Source: a virus. Taken from it: a stretch of DNA of 20,552 bases. The stretch is from positions 1-20,552 of the IMG/VR virus record IMGVR_UViG_3300030104_002966. The stretch is one strand, 5' to 3'. Positions 1 through 8,065 of the stretch are shown piece after piece. The notes under the pieces were generated by a model that saw nothing but the letters and a program-made list of their open reading frames with translations, made no database searches and was not told where the DNA came from. Position numbers and translations under genes: made by a program. The first letter of the stretch is position 1; each line of letters opens with the position of its first letter.

Positions 1-56
1 TGAGAGTAATCTACTTTGCTTGTTTCTGTTAATTCTATTACTATGTATGTTGCCAT
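1..56 (-). CDS. Partial phage protein, N-terminus only
   Basis: The minus strand has an ATG at 56-54 and an open frame of 18 codons to the window edge, reading MATYIVIELTETSKVDYS. An A-rich leader (57-76) lies between it and the stop of the large LamG gene at 77, matching the other starts in this block. It is the next gene of the same operon and is cut off by the window end. I recall similar short N-termini in small proteins of Bacteroidota phage structural regions, but too little is present to name a function. Confidence 0.6.
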   Translation of the reverse strand, partial: MATYIVIELTETSKVDYS

Positions 57-76
57 TTTATTTTTATTTTAATATT

Positions 77-2329
77 TTATGTTGGTACTGATGTTGTTTT
101 TGCGGTTACACTCATATTGTATGAAACTGCATTTGAATTACTGTAAGGTGCATCTCCAGTTTTATTTGTTCCTGATGACATACCTGAAGAAACACCGTTG
201 GCTGTTGCTCCTACTCCATCAACTAAATCTGCTTGTGTCATATTTGCTGAAGTGCCGTTGTTTGTTCCTATTTCATCCAATACAGTCCAGTTTGTGCCAT
301 CAAATGATGAATTTACACTTCCTAATCTCCACCAACTTACTGGTGTAACTGCAAAAGTGTTTAAGTCAAAAGGTTTATGTTCATTATATAGAGTTGTTAC
401 TTGTGCTGATGTTAATGCTGAATTGTAAATTGAAAGGTTGCTTATTTTTCCATCATACCAAAATCTACCCCCTGAATGATTATCATTACAAATGCTGAAT
501 TTATCATAAGTATCAAAATCTCCAGAGGTGTTGTCTGTTACTGGTGTTGCTGATACATTGTCAATGTACAATTTTAATTGTGGGGTTCCTGAATTATAAT
601 CTCTAATAGCTACTATATTATGCCAAGCACCGTTTGTTGTTGTTTTTGTTATTACTGATTCAGTTCCTGAACCATTTCCTCTTAATCTAAAACCTATTGT
701 TGTTCCATCTCTATAAAGCCATATTAAAGGAGTGCCTCTAAAAGAAATAATATTTTCTTGACTGCTTGTACTTACCATATTTATCCAACAAGAAATTGAA
801 AAAGAATCTGTAGAAGTAAATTTTAAAGAAGAAGGGCCACCACCAGCAGTTCCGTCATAAACACTAATAAAATCATCAACACCGTCAAAAGATAAAGAAA
901 AACTATCAAAAGGCGCATTTATAATTAAATCACTTTGCACAAGGTTTGCAACTGTCATACCTGAAGATGTGCCAGTATTAGAATTACTTGAAGCATCTGG
1001 AATACTCCAATTTGAACCATCAAAGGTTGCTGAAGCATCTAATTCCCACCATCCTTGTAAACCACTATAAGAAGCTATATTTGGTGGTGTTCCGTAGTTA
1101 TATAAAGATTCAACAGATTCTGTTCCTGTTGCTGGTAATGATGTGTTAAATATAGCAACATTTGAAAGTTGACCATCAAACCTAAAACCAGCATTTTGTT
1201 GAACTGAACCAATAGCTAAACCAAATGTTGAAAGATTTCTAATCCCTGAGCTTGTCGCTGTTGTGCTTTCTTCATTGCCACCGTCTATAAATGTTTTAAA
1301 TGCATTTGCTGTTGTTGTTCCATCCCAAGTAAAAATTACATTGTGCCAATTTCCGTCTTGCACTTCTGAAGCTGTACTTCTTATAAATTGAGTGTTTGTT
1401 CCATCTGTATGGTATACAAGGAAATTTAATTTATTTGACGCTAATAAAATAGCCCAGTTTCTATTTGTTCCACTTGTTCTATCTTCATTAACAATCCACT
1501 GTACACCCGTAGCAGTTGTTTTCATCCAAAATGACACACAAATAGCAGAAGTCAAATTTAATCTTGGTGCTTCTATAATATCATCTATCGCATCAAAGTC
1601 AAATACATAATCTTGTTCTGCTCCATTACTTGCTAAAAACTCACCGTTAAAAGCTGAATTTCCAAGTGGGTAATATGCAACAGGTTTTCTACCGTTTGTT
1701 ATTGCCATAGGGTTGCCAACTGCTGAGCCAGTACCATACAATTGTGTAACTTGTGAAGATGAAAGTGCATAATCAAATATTGATACCTCTGTTTGTTTTC
1801 CTGTAAATTGATTGCCACTTGAATTACTTATTTTTGCAAGTGTAAAAGAATCCGTTATATCTCCTGTACTTGTTGGAATAGTTCCAAAATTTGTAATTAT
1901 ATTACTACTGTTTCCATTTAGATATATTTTTGCTCTATCATTATTTGAAGATTCATTTCCGTCATAAACAATGCTTAATAGATTCCATTCATTTAAATTA
2001 ACTAAAGATGAAAAATTATTTACATAAGAAACACTCCCAGTTCCAGAATTTTTTATCCACAAATATAATATCCCACTTGCTCCCCAATTATATAACCTTA
2101 TAACATTATTCCCTGAAGCGTCTGATTTATCAAATATTATTTTAAAAGCTAATGATGTTTCATATTTAATCCACAAATTTATTGAAAAATTTGAAGCACT
2201 ATTTAATTGGCTTATATTTCCACAGCTAATTGAGTCAGTTCCATCGAATGATAAAGAGTAGTTAGCAAGTTTATCTTGATTGCTGTTTTCTGGCATAAGC
2301 CAACTATTTGATATGAATTCTGTTGCCAT
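77..2329 (-). CDS. Large fibre-type protein with three LamG/concanavalin-like domains
   Basis: The protein has 750 residues and no visible catalytic motif. Three modules of LamG_3/concanavalin type can be read at about residues 24-198, 241-412 and 477-648. Each opens with an S/D-F-D-G/A-x-D-D/S-x-I strand. Each also has an FSI/VSF-W-I/M strand, an EWN or WHN-I/V turn near the middle, and ends in D/N-x-A/S-L followed by VTxLY or VESLY. The linkers carry aromatic motifs (YYPLG at 219-223, WWEL at 427-430, WWRLG at 666-670). Two of them continue into a related Ser/Thr/Asn-rich stretch with FDGxNW. Residues 656-750 form a low-complexity tail. LamG folds bind glycans, so this is inferred to be a receptor-binding tail fibre or capsid decoration. 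The AT-rich leader AAAAAAAAT precedes the ATG at 2329. It follows the 297-aa LamG gene by 22 bp. Confidence 0.75.
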   Translation of the reverse strand: MATEFISNSWLMPENSNQDKLANYSLSFDGTDSISCGNISQLNSASNFSINLWIKYETSLAFKIIFDKSDASGNNVIRLYNWGASGILYLWIKNSGTGSVSYVNNFSSLVNLNEWNLLSIVYDGNESSNNDRAKIYLNGNSSNIITNFGTIPTSTGDITDSFTLAKISNSSGNQFTGKQTEVSIFDYALSSSQVTQLYGTGSAVGNPMAITNGRKPVAYYPLGNSAFNGEFLASNGAEQDYVFDFDAIDDIIEAPRLNLTSAICVSFWMKTTATGVQWIVNEDRTSGTNRNWAILLASNKLNFLVYHTDGTNTQFIRSTASEVQDGNWHNVIFTWDGTTTANAFKTFIDGGNEESTTATSSGIRNLSTFGLAIGSVQQNAGFRFDGQLSNVAIFNTSLPATGTESVESLYNYGTPPNIASYSGLQGWWELDASATFDGSNWSIPDASSNSNTGTSSGMTVANLVQSDLIINAPFDSFSLSFDGVDDFISVYDGTAGGGPSSLKFTSTDSFSISCWINMVSTSSQENIISFRGTPLIWLYRDGTTIGFRLRGNGSGTESVITKTTTNGAWHNIVAIRDYNSGTPQLKLYIDNVSATPVTDNTSGDFDTYDKFSICNDNHSGGRFWYDGKISNLSIYNSALTSAQVTTLYNEHKPFDLNTFAVTPVSWWRLGSVNSSFDGTNWTVLDEIGTNNGTSANMTQADLVDGVGATANGVSSGMSSGTNKTGDAPYSNSNAVSYNMSVTAKTTSVPT

Positions 2330-2351
2330 ATTTTTTTTAATTAATCATTTT

Positions 2352-3245
2352 TTAATCACCCATTCTATACCAAGCTGTTGGGCTTGATGCATTAGTTAAA
2401 TTATCTAAGTCATTTGGCGCACCTGAGTTGTAAATTTCTGTTACTGCGGTTGAACTTAAAGCACTTGTCCAAATTGCAACTTCATCAACTTTACCGCTAA
2501 AATAATTTGCTGTTGAATAAGCTCCTTTTGATAATTGAAATTTATTTGTTGTACCAGTGTTAACAGTATTTGTGCTTGTTGCAACTGCTGAACCATTTAA
2601 ATATCCTCTTAATGTTGTACCATCATAAGTTATAGCGTAGTGATTCCAAGCTGAAGCATTATATGTTCCACCAGCTAAAACAGATGTACCAAATAAATGA
2701 ACCCCTATTGTATTTGATGTATAATTAACAATGTCAAAACCTTGATTTGAAGAAGCAGTACCATATCCACATATTGTTTTAAATGAAGAATTATTTGCAT
2801 AAAACCATAGTGAAATTGTTCTTGAAGAACTGCCTACTGGTGGTGTGTAATTAGTTTCAAAATAATCATTCACCCCATCAAATGTAAAACTATTTGCGTT
2901 TGTGAAAGCTGGTGCTGTTATTGCTAATGATTGTTCTGCAAATGTTGCATCTGGTAATGTATATCTTACTGTATATGAATTTATACTTGATGTTGATAAT
3001 GTTATTTCACCAGTTGATGAATTAATACTTAAACCTTCAGGAGATGCAGTAAAAGTACCTCCAGCATCACCAGTTATTGTTGGTGTAGGATCTGTACCAT
3101 TTGTTGCATAACTTGATTCAGCATAACTAAAAGAAGCATCTGAGCAGTTTGCTATTGATTTATATATTGAACCCCAACCAATAGTATTATCACAAACAGC
3201 AACACCCCAATAAGAACTCTCATATATTTTACCAAAATCTGACAT
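2352..3245 (-). CDS. Fibre-type protein with Ig-like and LamG domains
   Basis: The protein has 297 residues. The N-terminal third is Ser/Thr/Gly-rich and contains the pattern [17 protein letters not shown] (about 90-107), typical of bacterial Ig-like or cadherin-like repeats. One LamG/concanavalin-like module follows, from [10 protein letters not shown] (about 122) to [13 protein letters not shown] (about 251-265). The protein ends in AWYRMGD, which matches the aromatic linker found after each LamG unit in the neighbouring 750-aa protein. It therefore looks like a shorter relative of that protein with its own N-terminal attachment region (residues 1-40, rich in W, Y and C). The inferred role is particle-surface glycan binding. 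It lies 19 bp after the connector candidate. Confidence 0.7.
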   Translation of the reverse strand: MSDFGKIYESSYWGVAVCDNTIGWGSIYKSIANCSDASFSYAESSYATNGTDPTPTITGDAGGTFTASPEGLSINSSTGEITLSTSSINSYTVRYTLPDATFAEQSLAITAPAFTNANSFTFDGVNDYFETNYTPPVGSSSRTISLWFYANNSSFKTICGYGTASSNQGFDIVNYTSNTIGVHLFGTSVLAGGTYNASAWNHYAITYDGTTLRGYLNGSAVATSTNTVNTGTTNKFQLSKGAYSTANYFSGKVDEVAIWTSALSSTAVTEIYNSGAPNDLDNLTNASSPTAWYRMGD

Positions 3246-3264
3246 ACTTTTTTTTATTTAATAT

Positions 3265-3777
3265 TTATAATACCCAACCTCCAAAATTAGCAACCGTATC
3301 TGGGTCTATATCACCATTTGAATTGCTATTATATTCAGGGAATAAATTAGTGTTAAAACAAATGTAATCAATGAACCTATTTGTGTAGTGTTGTGCTTTA
3401 GTTCTTGTATTCTCAATTAAAAAATCTACTCTATCTTTATCTAATGCAGTTGCATTTTCTGGACTATGTTGAAAGATTCCACCATTAGTAATATTAACAC
3501 CAGCAAATGGCAAATATTCTACCATAGCCCAATATATTAACATATCTTTCAAATAATCTTTTACTAAATTAAAATAGTTAGGATTTAATAATTCTGTTAA
3601 TTCACCATCTCTAATAAGCTTCTCAATCTTTTCATACAAATCTGTACCTAAGTAGTTTTGCATGTGTATATCTTGTGCCAAAGAAATATAGGGTAAGAAC
3701 TTGTCAGGGTCAAGGCTTCCATTGGCACTTGTAAAAGTTACTAAATCTTGACGTGTTATGAATAATGCTTTTGCCAT
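3265..3777 (-). CDS. Head-tail connector / head completion candidate
   Basis: The protein has 170 residues and is mostly helical. The pattern of an N-terminal ITRQDLVTFTSANGSLDPDKFLPYI region, then AQDIHMQNYLGTDLYEKI and LIYWAMVEYLPF, is one I associate with small connector-type proteins in Bacteroidota phages (DUF6712-like). These resemble the gp6-type adaptors that sit under the portal. A second helix pair with TRTKAQHYTNRFIDYI closes the fold, and the tail ends in FGGWVL. Its position shortly after the portal and before the fibre genes fits a head completion or neck role. The name rests on pattern memory and context, so the family is moderately sure and the exact role less so. Confidence 0.55.
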   Translation of the reverse strand: MAKALFITRQDLVTFTSANGSLDPDKFLPYISLAQDIHMQNYLGTDLYEKIEKLIRDGELTELLNPNYFNLVKDYLKDMLIYWAMVEYLPFAGVNITNGGIFQHSPENATALDKDRVDFLIENTRTKAQHYTNRFIDYICFNTNLFPEYNSNSNGDIDPDTVANFGGWVL

Positions 3778-3790
3778 ATCTTAATTTATT

Positions 3791-4180
3791 TTAAATAATT
3801 TTTTGGTCAATTAATTTATTTAATTCTTTTTCACCAAAATTTACATCATCCATTAAATCCAATAATTCATTTAAACCATCAATACTTTTAGGATTTATTC
3901 CAAGTTCTTTTGCAATTTTTTCAGCATTATTTACAACATCTACTTGGTTATTATAAAAATCTGAATTTTGTATTACACCTCTTGTTTTATCAAGTGCATC
4001 CTCAAAAGTGTCTTGCGCTTTTCTTAAAAATTTTTCAGCTGAATCAAGTTTTTTTAATTGTGCTTTACCTTGTGTGATACCTTTTTTTATGTCACTTGCT
4101 ACTGATAATTCAACTTTATGTGTACCTAATTCTGTTTTATCTGAATTTAGTTTGCTATATACTGTTTCTATTGTTTTCAT
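3791..4180 (-). CDS. Small helical protein between portal and connector
   Basis: The protein has 129 residues, is Lys/Glu/Asp-rich and is probably almost all helix. There is a possible coiled coil at about residues 35-75 (KKLDSAEKFLRKAQDTFEDAL) and a second helical part at the C-terminus (DGLNELLDLMDDVNFGEKEL). There is no signal peptide, membrane segment or catalytic motif. It follows the portal with a gap of 15 bp and precedes the connector candidate by 13 bp, so a virion-assembly role is likely. I do not recognise the family. It has the usual A-rich leader (AAATAAATAAAAA) before the ATG. Confidence 0.5.
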   Translation of the reverse strand: MKTIETVYSKLNSDKTELGTHKVELSVASDIKKGITQGKAQLKKLDSAEKFLRKAQDTFEDALDKTRGVIQNSDFYNNQVDVVNNAEKIAKELGINPKSIDGLNELLDLMDDVNFGEKELNKLIDQKII

Positions 4181-4195
4181 TTTTTATTTATTTAA

Positions 4196-6022
4196 TTATT
4201 TTACTCCTGGGTAATGTCCGTTATTTGGCATATTAATTGGCGCTACTTTTGCTTTATTGCTTCCAGCTGGTGAACGTCTGTATGTTTTAGGTATTTCTTT
4301 TACTCTTTTGTAATCTTCTATATCTTTACTTCCTTTTTTTCCTTCAAGTGCTTCTTTTGTTTTCATTTTATATAAAATTTGAACCCACTTGTGTTTGCAG
4401 TATACACCGCCTTTGAACTTAAACAATGAATATTCTTGTTTATTATGCATAGGTAATTTAGCAGATTTTTCAAATGCATAATTACTGGCTTTATCTATAT
4501 CCTCAATTCTATAAACTATTTTATTTGCAGTTCTTGCCATCATTGCTTGGCAAAATGGTCTGGATGTATTTCCTTCTTTATTTGGCTTATTAGAACCCTT
4601 AGTATATTTAAATCTAATCTTGTAATATGATTTATCTAAAATACTAAATCCACTTGGCCTATCATCAATACTTGCTAAATCAGTTTTTATTAAACTATTT
4701 GCCCAATCTTCTTCATCATTAGTTTCTAAATAATCACGTTCTGCAACTTTTTCCCAATCTTCATCCATTACTTCACCTTGTAAACCATCCAAAACAACTT
4801 CATAATCTTCATCAGTTAATTCTTGTTTACTTAGTTTAGATTTACTAATTAGTTCTTCTATTTGTTGGTATTCATCTTCTTCTTTAAAATCTTGATCTTC
4901 TACATCAATACCAGTTTCTTCTTCTATTACTTCAGCATCCATATCTTTATCTATTTCAATGAATTCTAAAGGTTCAATAGTTTGGAAATAAAGATTTAAT
5001 GAAATATCATTTACTGCAAACATTTCATCTAATGCATCTATCAATAATTCTTGGTATGGTTTTATAACTACATTATCAAATAATAGTGAAGCATTTTTAA
5101 TTTCATCTGCATTACTTGAAAAGCCATTAGCTGAGTTTAAACCGATTAAAATTCCAGATGTCACCCTATGTGTTACCATTATCTTTTTTGAACATTCTTC
5201 ACTAAGGTATGAGTAGTGTGCTGGTGCATCATTTAAAGGTACATCATCAATAGTTGTTTTACTTTCTGCATCATTGTTAAAAGCAATTATTACTTTTTCT
5301 CCATGACTGCCTGTTAACTTATTCATGACATCATTTTTGATGCTTAACTGTTTTTCACGGTCAGGGACTCCATTGTTAAAATTTAAAATTTTAGTCCCCG
5401 AAAAACCTGATTTACAGTCATTTATGAGATAATCAGCAATTTCTTTTTCAAGTTCTGCATAAGCAATTTGATAGTCAGCTGGTGAGTAGTAATAATATCC
5501 AGTTACATACCTTCTAACTATAAATATTTCATTCTGTGCGCCTGATCCAAAAACTGGAAATCTTTTTAATTTTGTATTTCTTGTAACATCTTTCCAATCA
5601 GCACTATAATAGTAAGCTTCTATATCTCCTTCTTCATTGCATTTTTCTGCTCTTAATGTTTCTCTTGGAAAATGTGTTATGCTTTTTATTTTATTGCCTT
5701 GATATGTAACCTGAAATGCACCCTCACCTAATAATTTTAAATCTTGACAAACCCTTCTTAAATCTTTTTTCTTTAAGATAGATTTCATGTTTGCATATTC
5801 TTCTGGCTTTTTATGGCTATCAGTAGCATCTAAACCTTTGCCATAGATTCTATCTACAATACCATTTATAACTGCATTGTTAGTAGTTGAATCCATAAAT
5901 GCATCTATCAAATTCTGATAGTAATCATTATGTTCACCAATACCAATCCAATCTCTGTTCTTTTCTTCAGTGATTATTGGCCTTTCATATTGGTTTAATT
6001 GTATTAAATGTAAATTATCCAT
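4196..6022 (-). CDS. Portal protein with C-terminal extra domain
   Basis: The protein has 608 residues. Residues 1 to about 360 carry the portal-like part: an early GHNDYYQNLIDAF-type helix (Gly here replaced by GEHNDYY), VINGIVDRIYGKGLD, LLGEGAFQV, the ITHFPRETLRAEK strand, and IMVTHRVTSGILIGLNSANGFSSNADEIKNA, which resembles the crown or stem region of phage portals. Residues 365-450 are strongly acidic, with few hydrophobic anchors. Residues 465-608 form a separate domain with SRPFCQAMM, NKIVYRIEDID, YSLFKFKGGVYCKHKW and the ending MPNNGHYPGVK. I know this from phage structural proteins of Bacteroidota, often fused to other proteins. The portal forms the dodecameric DNA gate at one vertex. 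It lies downstream of the capsid and tail tube genes, not next to the terminase. Confidence 0.75.
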   Translation of the reverse strand: MDNLHLIQLNQYERPIITEEKNRDWIGIGEHNDYYQNLIDAFMDSTTNNAVINGIVDRIYGKGLDATDSHKKPEEYANMKSILKKKDLRRVCQDLKLLGEGAFQVTYQGNKIKSITHFPRETLRAEKCNEEGDIEAYYYSADWKDVTRNTKLKRFPVFGSGAQNEIFIVRRYVTGYYYYSPADYQIAYAELEKEIADYLINDCKSGFSGTKILNFNNGVPDREKQLSIKNDVMNKLTGSHGEKVIIAFNNDAESKTTIDDVPLNDAPAHYSYLSEECSKKIMVTHRVTSGILIGLNSANGFSSNADEIKNASLLFDNVVIKPYQELLIDALDEMFAVNDISLNLYFQTIEPLEFIEIDKDMDAEVIEEETGIDVEDQDFKEEDEYQQIEELISKSKLSKQELTDEDYEVVLDGLQGEVMDEDWEKVAERDYLETNDEEDWANSLIKTDLASIDDRPSGFSILDKSYYKIRFKYTKGSNKPNKEGNTSRPFCQAMMARTANKIVYRIEDIDKASNYAFEKSAKLPMHNKQEYSLFKFKGGVYCKHKWVQILYKMKTKEALEGKKGSKDIEDYKRVKEIPKTYRRSPAGSNKAKVAPINMPNNGHYPGVK

Positions 6023-6034
6023 CTAAATATTTAT

Positions 6035-6385
6035 TTAAGCATAAATGTATTCATTATTGCTTGTTGATTTTTCAATATATACATTGTTGCTAATTTCAAA
6101 AGTAGAAAGTGTTTGATCAGTACAAAATAATTTATCTTTAAATATTAAAGTATTATCTGTTGTGTTATTAATCTCCACAGTATAAAAATTAGCTTCATCA
6201 AGGGCTTGTGTTGTGCTATAAGTGTAATAGTACTTAACTAATGTAAAAGATGCATTAGAATCCGTTAAAATGACTTTATTTTGTTCCTCACTTTTAATAG
6301 TTAGTTTATACACCTTAGAATTATCAATAGTTTCCCTTGGCATTAAATTTAATAATCTTGTTCCGCTTTTGGTAATTATTTGCAT
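6035..6385 (-). CDS. Small beta-rich structural protein of unknown function
   Basis: The protein has 116 residues, with alternating hydrophobic and Thr/Asn strands, no helix-rich part and no catalytic motif. The layout (YKLTIKSEEQNK, FYTVEINNTTDNTLIFKDKLFCTDQ, ending EYIYA) resembles small beta-sandwich proteins that I associate with Bacteroidota phage head or tail regions. Their function is not established. It is the first gene after the terminator at 6405-6442 and ends 12 bp before the portal ATG. It may serve as a neck, decoration or tail accessory protein. It has an A-rich leader (AAAATAAAAAAAC) before the ATG. Confidence 0.5.
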   Translation of the reverse strand: MQIITKSGTRLLNLMPRETIDNSKVYKLTIKSEEQNKVILTDSNASFTLVKYYYTYSTTQALDEANFYTVEINNTTDNTLIFKDKLFCTDQTLSTFEISNNVYIEKSTSNNEYIYA

Positions 6386-6404
6386 GTTTTTTTATTTTAC
6401 TTTT

Positions 6405-6442
6405 AAAAAAAAAGGAGAGAAACAAATTTGTAACCCTCCTTT
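6405..6442 (-). terminator. Rho-independent terminator after the tail tube gene
   Basis: On the minus strand the arms AAAGGAG (6442-6436) and CTCCTTT (6417-6411) form a 7-bp stem. Inside it an ACAAATTTGT palindrome can extend the hairpin. The 3' arm runs straight into a T tract (9 T in total at 6413-6405), as expected of an intrinsic terminator. It lies in the 110-bp gap between the tail tube candidate and the 116-aa gene. It would end or reduce transcripts from the scaffold, capsid and tail tube unit. Confidence 0.75.
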
Positions 6443-6495
6443 AGCCAACTTAACTATATATTGAATCACACTAAACTATGAATTTTGTGCCTATT

Positions 6496-7044
6496 TTAAC
6501 TATTGGTTCCCTGAACAATTGTAAATGTTCCACTCATTCCAGCAAAAGGATTGCCAGCAACTGCACTTTCTATAAACTGTGCTGGAAGTTTTTCCATTCC
6601 AACAAGTGTTAAAGAATAACCAGCAAAATCACCCATTGCAGCACCAGTAGCAATTGAACCACCAGTTACATCACACCCATACTCTACACCGCACATTACA
6701 CAATTACCATTGTTGTCCTCTACTACAATATGTGGCCTTCCGTATGAAAGTAATTTTACTTCTTTATTATCTTCTTTGCTTAATTTTGGTAAAGATAGTG
6801 TTAAGGTTTGCTCAAAGAATGTTGTGCCATTATCTCTTGATGAGTTAATAGCTTGTTCTAAAGCACTTGTTCCTTTTACATCATATTCATATGCAGAAGC
6901 AGTTCCAGTCATATCACTAATTTCATCACCTGAATTTGTAGTAACTGTTCCTAAATCACCAAAATTAACAAAATACACTTTAGTTATTCCGCCTATTACA
7001 TCTTTACAGGGCACTTTTCTCCCTAAACTAATATCACATGCCAT
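6496..7044 (-). CDS. Major tail (tube) protein candidate
   Basis: The protein has 182 residues and is beta-rich. It begins MACDISLGRKVPCKDVIGGI and contains TSALEQAINSSRDNGTTFFEQTLTLSLPKL and a Gly-rich half (GAAMGDFAGYSLTLVGMEKLPA). This composition and order fit tail tube proteins of Bacteroidota siphophages: a beta-sandwich core, a mid-protein loop with many charged residues, and a hydrophobic C-terminal strand (GTFTIVQG). The tail tube stacks as hexameric rings around the tape measure. Unusually, it follows the capsid gene and is far from the tape measure gene. A head decoration protein is the alternative reading. A hairpin lies in the gap before it and a terminator after it, so it shares the highly expressed capsid transcript. 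Confidence 0.6.
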   Translation of the reverse strand: MACDISLGRKVPCKDVIGGITKVYFVNFGDLGTVTTNSGDEISDMTGTASAYEYDVKGTSALEQAINSSRDNGTTFFEQTLTLSLPKLSKEDNKEVKLLSYGRPHIVVEDNNGNCVMCGVEYGCDVTGGSIATGAAMGDFAGYSLTLVGMEKLPAQFIESAVAGNPFAGMSGTFTIVQGTNS

Positions 7045-7061
7045 CTTGTTTTTGTTTTTAA

Positions 7062-7089
7062 TTAAGGGGGGAAATTAATCCCCCTTTAA
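7062..7089 (-). promoter_or_regulatory. GC-rich hairpin between capsid and tail tube genes
   Basis: On the minus strand the arms TTAAAGGGGG (7089-7080) and CCCCCCTTAA (7071-7062) pair over 10 positions with a single A/C mismatch around an 8-nt loop. G5/C5 runs are striking in DNA this AT-rich. No T tract follows on either strand, so it is not a standard intrinsic terminator. Possible roles are 3'-end protection of the capsid mRNA, an RNase processing site or partial attenuation between the two genes. Confidence 0.6.
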
Positions 7090-7111
7090 TGGTTATTAAT
7101 TAATTTATATC

Positions 7112-8053
7112 TTAGGTATAATAAGTTACTTCACCTAAAAGACCGATTTGAACACCAGCTTTCCATCTTGCAACAAATCTTACATTTTGATCTCCTAAAG
7201 TATCAGCAGTATCAATTAATCTTAATTCAGATAAATCTCCAAGAACACCACATCCAAAGAATAGGTTTGAAATTTGTGTACACATCATTTTGTTAGCTGG
7301 CATCCCAGGTGCTAAGAAAATTGGAATACCATCAAAAGTAAGTCCTCCTCCATTATACCATTGTGTCATTTTATCATCAGTACCAGCACCACCAGTTAAT
7401 GCAAAACCTCCGAGGGCTCTGACATAAGCTTGGAATACTTTGTTTCCAACATAAATTCTTAAATCTTCTTTATCTAAGATTGCAGGAGTGTTAGTAGCAA
7501 CATGATCAACTACTTTTCCTAATTCAGTAATTACATTTGAAGCAGTAACATCAGTTCCAACTACAATTGCACCACCAGCTAAATCAGCTATGTTAGCACC
7601 AGCAATAGTTGTAAATCCATCAAACTCACCAGCATTAGCATTAACACCAGCCCAAATGTTAGTTTCAGTTTTAGCAGCAATTTTAGCAATGTACTGTTGT
7701 ACAATAAAATCTGCAAATGATTTAGGTAAACTTTGGTTTAATACAGAATAACCCATTTCAGCAGATTGCCATGATTGAGCAAATGTTTTTTTACATTCTG
7801 TTTTGTTTACTTGAAATTCTTCTACTTCAAGAACTCTTTCAGTAAGTGTTAAAGTACCAGCATCAGTGTAATCACATCCTGCGTTTACTATTAAATCATC
7901 ACCCATTACTGATTTTTGCATTACTTCTTTATAAGCAATGTTTGGAAGTATTGTTACACCCCCGTTGTCAAGTGTTTTACCACTTGTTAATGCTGCTGCA
8001 ATGTATTTATCTTTAAATTCACCAGCATACGTTGTTGTCAAACTTGTTGCCAT
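7112..8053 (-). CDS. Major capsid protein, HK97 fold
   Basis: The protein has 313 residues. It starts with a flexible arm, MATSLTTTYAGEFKDKYIAAALTSGKTLDNGGVTI. A long helix follows (SFADFIVQQYIAKIAAKTETNIWAG), then an A-domain-like segment (DLRIYVGNKVFQAYVRALG, FDGIPIFLAPGMPANKMMCTQISNLFFGCGVL). It closes with the RFVARWKAGVQIGL strand seen at the end of many HK97-type capsid proteins. The direct upstream gene is an acidic scaffold candidate, and the protease lies one gene further, as expected for this maturation system. It has an A-rich leader with no Shine-Dalgarno. The following gap holds a GC-rich hairpin. It would form the icosahedral shell. Confidence 0.8.
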   Translation of the reverse strand: MATSLTTTYAGEFKDKYIAAALTSGKTLDNGGVTILPNIAYKEVMQKSVMGDDLIVNAGCDYTDAGTLTLTERVLEVEEFQVNKTECKKTFAQSWQSAEMGYSVLNQSLPKSFADFIVQQYIAKIAAKTETNIWAGVNANAGEFDGFTTIAGANIADLAGGAIVVGTDVTASNVITELGKVVDHVATNTPAILDKEDLRIYVGNKVFQAYVRALGGFALTGGAGTDDKMTQWYNGGGLTFDGIPIFLAPGMPANKMMCTQISNLFFGCGVLGDLSELRLIDTADTLGDQNVRFVARWKAGVQIGLLGEVTYYT

Positions 8054-8065
8054 TTTTATTTGTTT

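Noticed and set aside
77-3245. Diversity-generating retroelement acting on the LamG fibres
   Set aside because: LamG-type fibres can be targets of such systems, but no reverse transcriptase, accessory gene or template/variable repeat pair is visible in the window.
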